From Streptomyces lydicus (lineage in GTDB: Bacteria > Actinomycetota > Actinomycetes > Streptomycetales > Streptomycetaceae), in assembly GCF_000717345.1 (NCBI RefSeq), contig NZ_JNZA01000031.1:62001-126000 (forward strand): a stretch of 64,000 nucleotides of DNA, read 5' to 3'. The position numbers and the translations under genes were made by a program. The notes beneath the pieces are model-generated. The model did not search any database. It had not been told where the DNA came from and saw only the letters and a list, made by a program, of their open reading frames with translations. This document shows positions 27,888 to 36,758 of the stretch, one piece after another. Every line of letters starts with the position of its first letter. Position 1 is the first letter of the stretch.

Positions 27888-28688
27888 ATGCTGACCACCG
27901 ACTACGCCCCCGGCACGCCCAACTGGCTCGACCTCGGCGCGCCCGACATCGACGCCGCCGTCGCCTTCTACTCCGCCGTGTTCGGCTGGCGCTTCAGCTC
28001 GGCCGGCCCGGAGGCCGGCGGGTACGGCTTCTTCCAGCTCGACGGCAGAACGGTCGCCGCCGTCGGCCCGCTGACGGAGGAGGGGGCGAACCCGGCCTGG
28101 ACGGTGTACTTCCACACCACCGACGCGGACGCCACGACCAAGGCGGTGGAGCAGGCGGGGGGCTCGGTGCGGGTCCCGCCGAGTGAGGTCTTCACCGCCG
28201 GCCGGTTCGCTGCCTTCACCGACCCGGCGGGCGGCGAATTCGCGGTGTGGCAGCCGGGCGACACCCCGGGCCTGGAGGCGGTCATGGAACCGAACGCCCT
28301 CTGCTGGACGGAGCTGTACACCACGGACGCGGACACCGCCCGGGAGTTCTACCGTTCGGTCTTCTCCTGGAGCTACCAGGACATGCCGATGGGCCCGGGC
28401 ATGGTCTACTCCGTCGCCTCCGCGCCGGGCGGCGGCAAGGGCGACGACACCGGGCACGGCGGCGTCATGCAGCTGCAGAAGGAGCATCTGGCGGCCGGTT
28501 CGACGTCGGAGTGGCACCCGTACTTCGGCGTGAGCGACTGCGATGCGACCTTCAACGCCGCCGTCGACCACGGCGCCACGGTCCTGATCCCGCCGACCGA
28601 CGCACCCGGCGTCGGCCGGCTGGCCATGGTCAAGGACCCGGCCGGCGCCCCGTTCGCGCTGATCAAAGGGGACCCGGACATGACCTGA
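27888..28688 (+). CDS. VOC-family protein with two glyoxalase-like domains
   Basis: 266 aa, two VOC modules at about residues 8-120 (NWLDLGAPDIDAAVAFYSAVFGW) and 138-262 (CWTELYTTDADTAREFYRSVFSW). Same architecture as the protein at 9620-10384, to which it is paralogous. ATG at 27888 has GGAGGA 6 nt upstream. It ends 24 nt from the convergent phenylacetate-CoA ligase. Substrate unknown; relatives include predicted extradiol dioxygenase-fold and antibiotic-binding proteins. Confidence 0.88.
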   Translation: MLTTDYAPGTPNWLDLGAPDIDAAVAFYSAVFGWRFSSAGPEAGGYGFFQLDGRTVAAVGPLTEEGANPAWTVYFHTTDADATTKAVEQAGGSVRVPPSEVFTAGRFAAFTDPAGGEFAVWQPGDTPGLEAVMEPNALCWTELYTTDADTAREFYRSVFSWSYQDMPMGPGMVYSVASAPGGGKGDDTGHGGVMQLQKEHLAAGSTSEWHPYFGVSDCDATFNAAVDHGATVLIPPTDAPGVGRLAMVKDPAGAPFALIKGDPDMT

Positions 28689-28712
28689 GGGAGGCCGCGG
28701 CGACCGGGGCGC

Positions 28713-30041
28713 TCACGCGGTGTCCCGGGGCCGGGCATCCACGATGCGCTTGATCTTGCCGACCGAGCGCTCCAGGGTCTCCGGATCGACGATCTCGACG
28801 GCGACCGAGACGCCGATGCCGTCCTTGACGCCGCGCGCGATCAGCCCGGCCGCCGCCGCGCGTGCCTCGGGGCCGGCGTCGGGCCGGGCCTCGGCGCGCA
28901 CGGTCAGGTGGTCCATCCGGCCCTCGCGGGTCAGCCGCAGCTGGAAGTGCGGGGCCACGCCGGGGGTACGCAGCACGATCTCCTCGATCTGCGCGGGGAA
29001 GAGGTTGACCCCGCGCAGAATGATCATGTCGTCACTGCGTCCGGTGATCTTCTCCATCCGCCGGAAGGCGGGCCGCGCGGTGCCCGGCAGCAGCCGGGTC
29101 AGATCGCGGGTGCGGTAGCGGATCACCGGCATGGCCTCCTTGGTGAGGGAGGTGAGGACCAGCTCACCGTGCTCGCCGTCCGGCAGCACCTCACCGGTGA
29201 GCGGATCGACCACCTCCGGGAAGAAGTGGTCCTCCCAGAGGTGCAGCCCGTCCTTGGTCTCGACGCACTCCTGGGCGACGCCGGGGCCCATGACCTCCGA
29301 CAGGCCGTAGATGTCGACGGCGTCGATCGCGAACCGCTCCTCGATCTCGCGGCGCATCGCCTGCGTCCAGGGCTCGGCACCGAACACGCCCACCTTCAGT
29401 GAGGTGGTCCGGGGATCGATGCCCTGCCGCTCGAACTCGTCCAGCAGGGTGAGCATGTACGACGGCGTCACCATGATCACCTCGGGGCGGAAGTCCTGGA
29501 TGATCTGCACCTGCCGGCTGGTCATCCCCCCGGACGCCGGGACCACCGTACAGCCCAGCCGCTCCGCGCCGTAGTGCGCGCCGAGACCGCCGGTGAACAG
29601 CCCGTATCCGTAAGCGATGTGGACCATGTGGCCGGGGCGGGCGCCGGCCGCGCGGAGCGAGCGGGCGACGACGTCCGCCCAGTGCGAGAGGTCGCGCTCG
29701 GTGTAGCCGACGACCGTGGGGCGGCCGGTGGTGCCGCTGGACGCGTGAATCCGGCGCACCTGCTCCCGGGGGACGGCGAACATCCCGAACGGGTACTGGG
29801 CGCGCAGGTCGTCCTTGACCGTGAACGGGAAGCGGGCGAGATCGCCGAGCGAGCGGCAGTCCTCCGGCCGGACCCCGGCCCGGTCGAAGGAGTCACGGTA
29901 GAAGGGCACGTGTGTGTAGACGTGCTGCAACGAGGCGCGCAGCCGGGTCAGTTGCACCTCCCGCAGCGCGTCCTCGGAGAGCAGCTCCGCCTCGTCGAAC
30001 GCCGCGCCGTTCCTGATCCCGTCCGTAGCCGCTTCCGGCAT
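28713..30041 (-). CDS. paaK: Phenylacetate-CoA ligase (PaaK-type)
   Basis: 442-aa ANL ligase converting phenylacetate, ATP and CoA to phenylacetyl-CoA. The diagnostic early HVYTHVPFYRDSFDRAGVRPEDCRSLGDL, ATP-binding SSGTTGRPTVVGYTERDL near residue 100, YGLSEVMGPGVAQEC near 235 and KITGRSDDMIILRGVNLFP near 335 match PaaK in order and length. No other paa genes are in the window, so it may feed a pathway elsewhere or act on another arylacetate. A perfect 18-bp palindrome lies 23 bp upstream of the start. Confidence 0.93.
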   Translation of the reverse strand: MPEAATDGIRNGAAFDEAELLSEDALREVQLTRLRASLQHVYTHVPFYRDSFDRAGVRPEDCRSLGDLARFPFTVKDDLRAQYPFGMFAVPREQVRRIHASSGTTGRPTVVGYTERDLSHWADVVARSLRAAGARPGHMVHIAYGYGLFTGGLGAHYGAERLGCTVVPASGGMTSRQVQIIQDFRPEVIMVTPSYMLTLLDEFERQGIDPRTTSLKVGVFGAEPWTQAMRREIEERFAIDAVDIYGLSEVMGPGVAQECVETKDGLHLWEDHFFPEVVDPLTGEVLPDGEHGELVLTSLTKEAMPVIRYRTRDLTRLLPGTARPAFRRMEKITGRSDDMIILRGVNLFPAQIEEIVLRTPGVAPHFQLRLTREGRMDHLTVRAEARPDAGPEARAAAAGLIARGVKDGIGVSVAVEIVDPETLERSVGKIKRIVDARPRDTA

Positions 30042-30063
30042 GGGGTGTCACCGCCTCGTCTCC

Positions 30064-30081
30064 CTACCGATCATTCGGTAG
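30064..30081. promoter_or_regulatory. PaaR-like palindromic operator upstream of paaK
   Basis: CTACCGA-TCAT-TCGGTAG, perfect 7-bp arms. On the minus strand TTGGAC starts 15 bp upstream of it and a -10 17 bp further on (ATGATC) would fall inside the palindrome. ACCGA...TCGGT half-sites resemble those reported for TetR-type PaaR regulators of phenylacetate genes. Confidence 0.6.
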
Positions 30082-30162
30082 CTGGATGCCGGTCCAAGTA
30101 ATCAGCGCGCGGCGAACACGTCAAGAGGCGTGACGCGGACGGCCCCGGGTAGCGTCCAGCGC

Positions 30163-30861
30163 ATGAGTGACGTCCGGAAAGTACAGGTCGGTGAGGTCCA
30201 GCTGGCGTACCGGGTGTGGGGCGACGAGGGCGCGCCCCCGGCGGTGCTGCTGCACTGTCTCGGGGAGGACGGTGAGGACTGGCGCGGCGTGGTCGGCCGA
30301 CTCGCCGGCACCCATCAGGTCTACGCCCTCGACCTGCGGGGCCACGGCCACAGCGACTGGCCGGGGGAGTACGGCATCGAGCGGTGGCGGGACGACGCGA
30401 TCGGCTTCCTCCAGGCGCTCGGCCTGGCGCGGGTGACCCTCGTCGGGCATTCGCTGGGCGCGCTGGCCGCCCTGCTGCTGGCCGCCGACCGCCCGGAGCT
30501 GGTCGACCGCCTGGTGCTGGAGGAGGCCGCCCCGCCGCGCCCGGCCGAGCCGCCGCAGGAGGTGCCCGAGCGCCCGGCGGGCCCGCAGCCGTTCGACTGG
30601 GGGGCCAAGGTCGCGGTGGTGGCCGAGCGCAACGACCCCGACCCCCGGTGGTGGGACGCCCTGACACGGATCACCGCGCCCACCCTCGTCATCGCCGGCG
30701 GCCCGGACAGCCACATCCCGCAGGAGCACCTCGCCGAGATGGCCGAACGGATCCCCGACGCCCGCCTGGTGACGATCGAGGGCGCCGGACATCTGGTCCA
30801 CGAGGAGCGCCCGGGCGAATTCCTCGCCGCGGTGACCTCGTTCCTGGCGCCCCGCCCGTAG
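30163..30861 (+). CDS. Alpha/beta-hydrolase
   Basis: 232 aa. Classical fold: oxyanion region LLHCLGEDGEDW near residue 30, nucleophile Ser97 in VGHSLGALAALLLA, late acidic region PTLVIAGGPDSHIP and the catalytic His in GAGHLVHEERPGEF near residue 212. It lacks a signal peptide. Substrate unknown; possibly an esterase or C-C hydrolase. The start follows a -10 TAGCGT (30150-30155) by 7 bp and has no ribosome-binding site, so it is probably leaderless. Divergent from paaK across 121 bp. Confidence 0.88.
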   Translation: MSDVRKVQVGEVQLAYRVWGDEGAPPAVLLHCLGEDGEDWRGVVGRLAGTHQVYALDLRGHGHSDWPGEYGIERWRDDAIGFLQALGLARVTLVGHSLGALAALLLAADRPELVDRLVLEEAAPPRPAEPPQEVPERPAGPQPFDWGAKVAVVAERNDPDPRWWDALTRITAPTLVIAGGPDSHIPQEHLAEMAERIPDARLVTIEGAGHLVHEERPGEFLAAVTSFLAPRP

Positions 30862-31242
30862 CTCTTCCGGCGTCCCGCCCGGCGCGTCGTTCCCGTAGCG
30901 GGCGTCTCCCCGATCATCCCGGGCTCGCGGTGTGGCACGCACGCGCCCTGACGCCGGGGCGCCCCCACGCGGCGTTGTCGTCGCTCACCGACGTCCCCCC
31001 AGCTGCCGCGGGGAGGTGCCCCCACCGCGCCGACCGCCTCCTCTGCCTTGTGAGGCAGTTCGGCATCCGAAGGGCGGAGAAAGGAGCCGAGACGGAGCGA
31101 GCGCAGCGAATGCGGTGCACCCCCCCGCTCCCTGATCCGGCCTGATCGGGGAAACACCCCTTAGGCTCGCGGCCGTACGACTCCGAAGCCCGCTCCTCGG
31201 CGAACTCCCCCGGGAGGGCCGGGGGTTCGAGAAAGGCCGACC
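30862..31242. other. Intergenic region containing a degenerate dispersed repeat
   Basis: 380 bp with no supported gene. It holds a degenerate copy of a sequence also found beside the IS481 remnant (see 30912-30985). The remainder shows no clear promoter except the region just before the chorismate mutase start. Confidence 0.6.
30912..30985 (+). repeat. Dispersed repeat, copy 1
   Basis: Blocks gatcatcccgggctcgcgg and gcgttgtcgtcg match the segment at 51618-51672, where they are closer together. Copy 1 has a longer, diverged middle. Confidence 0.55.
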
Positions 31243-31893
31243 GTGCCGCTGACTCTCCCGATGCGCCGCACGCTGACCGCGGCCGCCGCCGCGACCCTGC
31301 TGTTCACCGCAGCCGGCGCCGCCGCCGCGGCACCGGCAGCCCGCCACGTCCCACCCGCCCCGAGCGTCGCAGCCACGCTCCACTCCCCCTCCGCCGCCAC
31401 GCACCACGGCGGGCTGCGGTCGCTCGCCGCCCTGTCCGCGGAGCGGCTGGCCACCGGTGACCTGGTGGCCGCGGCGAAGTGGGGCACCGGCAGCCCGATC
31501 GACGATCCGGCCCGCGAGCAGCAGGTGCTCGACGCGGCGGCGGAACAGGCCCGGCAGCTGGGCGCCGACCCGGGCGCCACGGTGCGGGTCTTCCGGGACC
31601 AGATCGAGGCCAACAAGATCGTGCAGCGCGGGCTGCACCGGCTGTGGGCGGCGGACCCCACGAAGGCGCCGACCGAGCGCCCCGACCTGAACGAGGTGCG
31701 CAAGGAGATCAACCGCATCAACACCGCGCTGGTCCAAGCCCTCGCGGCCACCCCGCAGGCCCGCTCCGCACCGTCCTGCCACCCGCGGCTGACCGCCGCC
31801 GCCGTGCGGGTGCGCCACGAGCACCACCTGGACACCCTGCACACCCTCGCCCTGGCCCGCTCACTCAGGTCCGTGTGCGCGACAGCCGACTGA
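31243..31893 (+). CDS. Secreted chorismate mutase, AroQ-gamma type
   Basis: 216 aa. Signal peptide (MRRTLTAAAAATLLFTAAGAAAAAPA region) followed by the exported chorismate mutase domain: LAALSAERLATGDLVAAAKWGTGSPIDDP, then EQQVLDAAAEQARQLG and VFRDQIEANKIVQRGL, matching the periplasmic or secreted AroQ-gamma class (as in M. tuberculosis Rv1885c). Two Cys in the C-terminal half probably form a disulphide. GTG start at 31243 has GAAAGG 6 nt upstream; the ATG at 31261 has none. A mutase outside the cell has no obvious role in aromatic amino-acid synthesis. Confidence 0.9.
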   Translation: MPLTLPMRRTLTAAAAATLLFTAAGAAAAAPAARHVPPAPSVAATLHSPSAATHHGGLRSLAALSAERLATGDLVAAAKWGTGSPIDDPAREQQVLDAAAEQARQLGADPGATVRVFRDQIEANKIVQRGLHRLWAADPTKAPTERPDLNEVRKEINRINTALVQALAATPQARSAPSCHPRLTAAAVRVRHEHHLDTLHTLALARSLRSVCATAD

Positions 31894-32060
31894 AACGGCC
31901 CCCATCCGGTCGGCCCGCGCGGTCGCCCCGCCCACCGTCCGCACCAGTTGAGGTCGGCGGTTCACCCGCGCACCCCGCCCGCCCGCGCCGACCGGTCGAG
32001 GCGGCCCCCGCCCCCACCGCTCAGTCTCCCGGCCCGGGGGCCCGTCCGCCCCCCGACCGC

Positions 32061-33689
32061 TCACGCCCCACGTTCGCCCCTCGCCACCGCCTTCGCCCAG
32101 CGGTAGTCCGCCTTGCCGCTGGGGGAGCGCTGGATGTGCTGGGTGAAGACCACCGCGCGGGGCACCTTGTAGCCGGCCAGGCGGGTTCGGCAGTGGAGCT
32201 GTATGGCCGCCAGGTCCAGCGGGGCGGCGCCGGCGCGCAGTTGGACCACGGCCGCCACGCGATGGCCCCACCGCTCGTCCGGCACGCCGGCCACCAGGGC
32301 GTCGTACACGTCCGGATGGGCCTTCAGGGCCTGCTCGACCTCCTCCGGATAGATCTTTTCGCCGCCGGAGTTGATGCACTGCGAGCCCCGGCCCAGGACG
32401 GTGACGATGCCGGCGTCGTCGACGGTGGCCATGTCGCCCAGCAGCACCCACCGGTCCCCGCCCGCTTCGAAGAAGGTCTCCGCGGTCTTCACCGGGTCGT
32501 TGTAGTAGCCCAGCGGTACGTGTCCGCGCTGCGCGAGGCGGCCCACCGCGCCGGCCGGGGCCGGCTCGTGCGTGGCCGGATCGACCACCGCGGTACGGGA
32601 GTTGACGCGCACCCGGAAGCCCCGGTCGGGGCCCGCGTCCTCGGTGGCGGTGCCGTTGAAGCCGGATTCCGACGAGCCGAAGTTGTTCAGCAGCACGGCG
32701 TTCGGCACCAGCGCGGCGAACTCGGCGCGTACGGTTTCGGAGAGGATCGCGCCGGAGCTGCTGACGCTGAACAGCGACGAGCAGTCGACGCCTTTGAGGG
32801 GGCCGGCGAGGGCGTCGACCAGCGGCCGCAGCATCGCGTCCCCCACCAGCGACACGCTGGTGACCCGCTCCCGCTCGACGGTCCGCAGCACCTCCTCCGG
32901 CACGTACTTGCGGTGCAGCACGACCTTCTGGCCGAAGTGGAAGGCGATGAAGGCGGTCAGCGTGGAGGTGCCGTGCATCAGCGGGGGAGTGGGGAAGAAG
33001 ACGATCCCCTCCCCGCCGGCCGCGACCCGCTCGGCCAACTCCGCCGGCCGTTTCACCGGTTCGCCGGTCGGGGCGCCGCCGCCCATCCCGGAGAAGAACA
33101 GGTCCTCGTGGCGCCACACCACCCCCTTGGGCATCCCGGTGGTGCCGCCGGTGTAGATGACGAGCCGGTCGTCGGCGGAGCGCGGGCCGAAGTCGCGGTC
33201 GGGTGAGCCGGCGGCCTCGGCGTCCGCGAGCGCCACCGGCGGGAGGGACGGTTCGGGGGCGCCGGGCGGCGGGCTGCCGACCCGTACGAGGTGCCGCAGC
33301 CCGGGGGCGTGCGGAAGGGCGGCGGCCACCCGCGCGGTGAACTCCGCGTCGAAGACCAGCGCGGCCAGGTCCGCGTCGCGGTAGAGGTAGGCCAACTCCT
33401 CCTCGACGTAGCGGTAGTTGACGTTCACCGGGACGGCGCGGAGCTTCAGGCAGGCGTAGACGGCCTGGAGGTACTCGACGCCGTTGTACAGGTGCAGTCC
33501 GACGTGCCGGCCGGGGCCGACGCCGTGCGCACCGAGGTGGTGGGCCAGACGGTTGGCGGCGCGGTCCAGTTCCGCGTACGTCAGCCGCCGCTCGGCCCCG
33601 GTCCCCGGGTGGTCGACGTACACCAGCGCCTCGCGGTCGGGAACCGTGTCGACGATCGACTCGAAGAGGTCGGCCAGGTTGTACTCCAC
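32061..33689 (-). CDS. FadD19-like acyl-CoA synthetase
   Basis: 542 aa. ANL ligase of the FadD19 type: YNLADLFESIVDTVPDREALVY at the start, VNVNYRYVEEELAYLYRDAD near residue 90, IYTGGTTGMPKGVVWRHEDLFF near 175, FGSSESGFNGT near 325, and C-terminal GRGSQCINSGGEKIYPEEVEQALKAHPDV and RSPSGKADYRWAK. FadD19 activates the carboxylated side chain of sterols in mycobacteria and rhodococci. GTG start at 33689 is preceded by GGAGGAG; the longer open frame upstream is not coding. It is divergent from an enoyl-CoA hydratase operon across a shared operator. Confidence 0.9.
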   Translation of the reverse strand: MEYNLADLFESIVDTVPDREALVYVDHPGTGAERRLTYAELDRAANRLAHHLGAHGVGPGRHVGLHLYNGVEYLQAVYACLKLRAVPVNVNYRYVEEELAYLYRDADLAALVFDAEFTARVAAALPHAPGLRHLVRVGSPPPGAPEPSLPPVALADAEAAGSPDRDFGPRSADDRLVIYTGGTTGMPKGVVWRHEDLFFSGMGGGAPTGEPVKRPAELAERVAAGGEGIVFFPTPPLMHGTSTLTAFIAFHFGQKVVLHRKYVPEEVLRTVERERVTSVSLVGDAMLRPLVDALAGPLKGVDCSSLFSVSSSGAILSETVRAEFAALVPNAVLLNNFGSSESGFNGTATEDAGPDRGFRVRVNSRTAVVDPATHEPAPAGAVGRLAQRGHVPLGYYNDPVKTAETFFEAGGDRWVLLGDMATVDDAGIVTVLGRGSQCINSGGEKIYPEEVEQALKAHPDVYDALVAGVPDERWGHRVAAVVQLRAGAAPLDLAAIQLHCRTRLAGYKVPRAVVFTQHIQRSPSGKADYRWAKAVARGERGA

Positions 33690-33795
33690 GTCTCCTCCAG
33701 ACCGGGCGGGCGGTGGCTCGGCCCGGCCGGAGACCGGGCCCAGGCGGTCATTAGAGCGCCGCCGGGAGGAGCAGGGAAGGCCGCGGACCAAGAAA

Positions 33796-33847
33796 TCTGA
33801 CTGAGTGTCAGAAAAGCCTTGAACTCGTCGTGCGGCTCCTGCACCCT
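33796..33847 (+). promoter_or_regulatory. Shared operator and promoter between FadD19-like and enoyl-CoA hydratase genes
   Basis: Palindrome TCTGAC-TGAGT-GTCAGA (33796-33812) followed by AAAA, as at 23366-23386. Next comes TTGAAC (33819-33824), 17-bp spacer, CACCCT (33842-33847) for the plus-strand operon. The site lies between divergent starts at 33689 and 33894 and could control both. Confidence 0.6.
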
Positions 33848-33893
33848 GTTCCCCGTCCGGCGCACGGCGGACCGAAGGGATGGTGGGCACGAC

Positions 33894-34694
33894 ATGGACG
33901 GAACCGAACATCTCACCGTGGAGCGTCAGGGCGCGACACTCGTGCTCACCCTCAACCGGCCGGAGGCGAAGAACGCCCTCTCGCTGCCGATGCTGGTGGG
34001 CCTGTACGACGGCTGGACCGCCGCCGACGAGGACGACACCATCCGGTCCATCGTCCTCACCGGCGCCGGCGGCACCTTCTGCGCCGGGATGGACCTCAAG
34101 GCCCTGGCGGGCGACGGCATGGCCGGCGAGCACTACCGCGACCGGCTGCGCGCCGACCCCGACCTGCACTGGAAGGCGATGCTGCGCCACCACCGCCCGC
34201 GCAAACCCGTCATCGCCGCCGTCGAGGGCCACTGCGTCGCCGGCGGCACCGAGATCCTCCAGGGCACCGACATCCGCGTCGCCGGCGAGAGCGCCACCTT
34301 CGGGCTCTACGAGGTCCGGCGGGGCCTGTTCCCCATCGGCGGCTCCACCGTCCGCCTGCCCCGCCAGATCCCGCGCACCCACGCCCTGGAGATGCTCCTC
34401 ACCGGCCGGCCCTATCCGGCGCCCGAGGCCGCCCGCATCGGCCTGATCGGCCATGTCGTGCCGGACGGCGGCGCCCTGGAGAAGGCCCTGGAGATCGCCG
34501 GACAGATCAACGCCTGCGGGCCGCTCGCCGTCGAGGCCGTCAAGGCTTCCGTCTACGAGGCCGCCGAGCTGACCGAGGCCGACGGGCTCAAGGCCGAACT
34601 CGCCTGCGGCTGGCCCGTCTTCGACACCGCCGACGCCAAGGAAGGCGCCCGGGCCTTCGCGGAGAAGCGCCCACCCGTCTACCGGCGCGCCTGA
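33894..34694 (+). CDS. Enoyl-CoA hydratase/crotonase-family protein (EchA19-like)
   Basis: 266-aa crotonase fold: VLTLNRPEAKNALSLPML near residue 18, oxyanion-hole segment GAGGTFCAGMDLKAL near 62 and VAAVEGHCVAGGTEILQGTDIRVA (written IAAVEG here) near 112; GLYEVRRGLFPIGGST carries the acidic catalytic position. It would hydrate an alpha,beta-unsaturated acyl-CoA. First gene of a four-gene operon with the OB-fold protein and two thiolase-like proteins, and divergent from a FadD19-like ligase, which is the layout of echA19 in M. tuberculosis. Confidence 0.9.
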   Translation: MDGTEHLTVERQGATLVLTLNRPEAKNALSLPMLVGLYDGWTAADEDDTIRSIVLTGAGGTFCAGMDLKALAGDGMAGEHYRDRLRADPDLHWKAMLRHHRPRKPVIAAVEGHCVAGGTEILQGTDIRVAGESATFGLYEVRRGLFPIGGSTVRLPRQIPRTHALEMLLTGRPYPAPEAARIGLIGHVVPDGGALEKALEIAGQINACGPLAVEAVKASVYEAAELTEADGLKAELACGWPVFDTADAKEGARAFAEKRPPVYRRA

Positions 34695-34710
34695 CGTCAA
34701 GGAGAGCGTT

Positions 34711-35667
34711 ATGCCAGAGGTGCCAGAGGTCCTCACCGCACCCCTCGTCGTGGAATTCCCCTTCACCCGCTCGCTCGGCCCGGTCCAGAGCGCCTTCCTC
34801 ACCGGGCTGCGCGAGCGCACCGTCCTGGGCGTCACCTGTCAGGACGGCAGGGTGCTCGTACCGCCCGTGGAGTACGACCCGGTCACCGCCGAGGAGCTGT
34901 CCGACCTGGTCGAGGTCGCCCCCACCGGCACCGTCACCACCTGGGCCTGGAACCCCGGGCCCCGGCGCGGCCAGCCCCTGCGCACCCCCTTCGCCTGGGT
35001 GCTCGTCCGGCTCGACGGCGCCGACAGCGCGCTGCTGCACGCCCTGGACGCTCCCGGCCCCGACGCGGTGCGCACCGGCATGCGGGTCCGGATCCGCTGG
35101 GCCGCCGAGCGCACCGGCGCCATCACCGACATCGCCTGCTTCGAACCGTCCGACGACGCGCCGCCGGCCACCGCGCCGGTGCCGCACGACGGGGAGTTCG
35201 CCGACCCCGTCACCGGCATCACCGCCCCCGCCCGGCTCGACTACACCTACGCCCCCGGCCGCGCCCAGTCCCGCTACCTCCGGGCGCTCGCCGACCGCAG
35301 GACCGTCGGCGAACGCTGCCCGGCCTGCCGCAAGGTGTACGTCCCGCCCCGCGGCGCCTGCCCCACCTGCGGCGTCGCCACCGACGCCCAGGTCGAGGTC
35401 GGCCCCCGCGGCACCGTCACCACCTTCTGCATCGTCAACATCAAGGCGAAGAACCTGGACATCGAGGTCCCCTACGTCTACGCCCACATCGCCCTGGACG
35501 GCGCCGACCTGGCCCTGCACGCCCGGATCGGCGGCATCCCCTACGACCGGGTCCGGATGGGCCTGCGGGTGGAACCCGTATGGACCGAGGGCGGCCGCTT
35601 CCCCGACCACTACCGCCCCACCGGCGAACCCGACGCCGACTACGACAGCTACAAGGAGCTGATCTGA
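34711..35667 (+). CDS. Zn-ribbon/OB-fold (DUF35) protein, two OB modules
   Basis: 318 aa. Two OB-fold regions (about residues 20-150 and 195-300). The second is preceded by a zinc ribbon with two pairs of Cys, ERCPACRKVYVPPRGACPTCG near residue 206. DUF35 proteins bind acyl-CoA and form complexes with thiolase-like aldolases, as ChsH2 does with Ltp2. It has GGAG-type ribosome-binding sequence before ATG 34711. Its stop overlaps the next gene's start by one base (TGATG), strongly coupling it to the thiolase-like partner. Confidence 0.9.
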   Translation: MPEVPEVLTAPLVVEFPFTRSLGPVQSAFLTGLRERTVLGVTCQDGRVLVPPVEYDPVTAEELSDLVEVAPTGTVTTWAWNPGPRRGQPLRTPFAWVLVRLDGADSALLHALDAPGPDAVRTGMRVRIRWAAERTGAITDIACFEPSDDAPPATAPVPHDGEFADPVTGITAPARLDYTYAPGRAQSRYLRALADRRTVGERCPACRKVYVPPRGACPTCGVATDAQVEVGPRGTVTTFCIVNIKAKNLDIEVPYVYAHIALDGADLALHARIGGIPYDRVRMGLRVEPVWTEGGRFPDHYRPTGEPDADYDSYKELI

Positions 35668-36758
35668 TGCGCGAGGTCGCCGTCGTCGCCTTCGGGCAGA
35701 GCCGTCACGTCCGCGACAGCGCGGAGACCTCCGAGGTCGAGATGCTGATGCCGGTCCTCCACGACGTGCTGGCCCGCACCGGCCTCACCGCCGGCGAGAT
35801 CGACTTCACCTGCTCCGGTTCCTCCGACTACCTCGCCGGCCGGGCCTTCTCCTTCACCATGGCGCTCGACGGCGTCGGCGCCTGGCCGCCGATCTCCGAG
35901 TCGCACGTCGAGATGGACGGCGCCTGGGCGCTGTACGAGGCATGGGTGAAGATCCTCACCGGCGAGGCCGAGACCGCACTGGTCTACGCCTACGGAAAGT
36001 CCTCACCCGGCGAGGTCCGCGACGTCCTCACCCGCCAGCTCGACCCGTACTACCTCGCCCCGCTCTGGCCCGACTCCGTGGCGCTCGCCGCCCTCCAGGC
36101 CCGGGCACTGATCGACGCCGGCCTCACCGACGAGCGGCAGCTGGCCGGCATCGCCGCCCGCAGCCGCGCCGCCGCCGCGGACAACCCGTACGCCCAGCTG
36201 CGCGGTGCCGTGCCCGTCGGCGAGCCGCTCGCCGCCCCGCTGCACACCGGCGACTGCCCGCCCGTCAGCGACGGCGCGGCCGCCGTCGTCCTCGCCGCCG
36301 GCGACACCGCCCGCCGGCTGACCGAGCGCCCCGCCTGGATCCGCGGGCTCGACCACCGCGTCGAGGCGCACAGTCCGGGCGTCCGCGACCTCACCGACTC
36401 ACCCTCCACCCGGCTCGCCGCCGAACGCGCCGGCTACTTCGCACTCCCCCATGGCCCGAAGGGCATGGGAGGTGCCCCCGCGGTGGACACCGTCGAGCTG
36501 CACGCCCCCTTCACCTCCCAGGAGGTGGTGCTGCGCCGCGCCCTGAACCTCGACGGCCCGGCCGGCGCCGACATCCGGATCAACCCGTCCGGCGGCGCGC
36601 TGGCCGCCAACCCCGTCATGGCCGCCGGCCTGATCCGCATCGGCGAGGCCGCCGCCCGCATCCAGCGGGGCGAGTCCCAACGCGCCCTCGCGCACGCCAC
36701 CTCGGGCCCGTGCCTGCAGCAGAACCTGGTCGCCGTCCTGGAAGGAGAGGCGCGATGA
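35667..36758 (+). CDS. Thiolase-like lipid-transfer protein (Ltp4-like), non-canonical
   Basis: 363-aa thiolase fold. The canonical acylating Cys segment is replaced by SHVEMDGAWALYEAWVKILTGEAE near residue 72, and the GHP His motif by INPSGGALAANPVMAAGL near residue 310, so it cannot be an ordinary Claisen thiolase. Such proteins (Ltp2, Ltp3, Ltp4) are retro-aldolases in sterol side-chain breakdown and need a DUF35 partner, which here is the upstream gene with a one-base overlap. The next gene overlaps by 4 bp. Confidence 0.88.
   Translation: MREVAVVAFGQSRHVRDSAETSEVEMLMPVLHDVLARTGLTAGEIDFTCSGSSDYLAGRAFSFTMALDGVGAWPPISESHVEMDGAWALYEAWVKILTGEAETALVYAYGKSSPGEVRDVLTRQLDPYYLAPLWPDSVALAALQARALIDAGLTDERQLAGIAARSRAAAADNPYAQLRGAVPVGEPLAAPLHTGDCPPVSDGAAAVVLAAGDTARRLTERPAWIRGLDHRVEAHSPGVRDLTDSPSTRLAAERAGYFALPHGPKGMGGAPAVDTVELHAPFTSQEVVLRRALNLDGPAGADIRINPSGGALAANPVMAAGLIRIGEAAARIQRGESQRALAHATSGPCLQQNLVAVLEGEAR

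Noticed and set aside
33689..34835. N-terminal extension of the FadD19-like ligase
   Set aside because: The open frame continues upstream but overlaps the enoyl-CoA hydratase and the shared operator; the GTG at 33689 has GGAGGAG.
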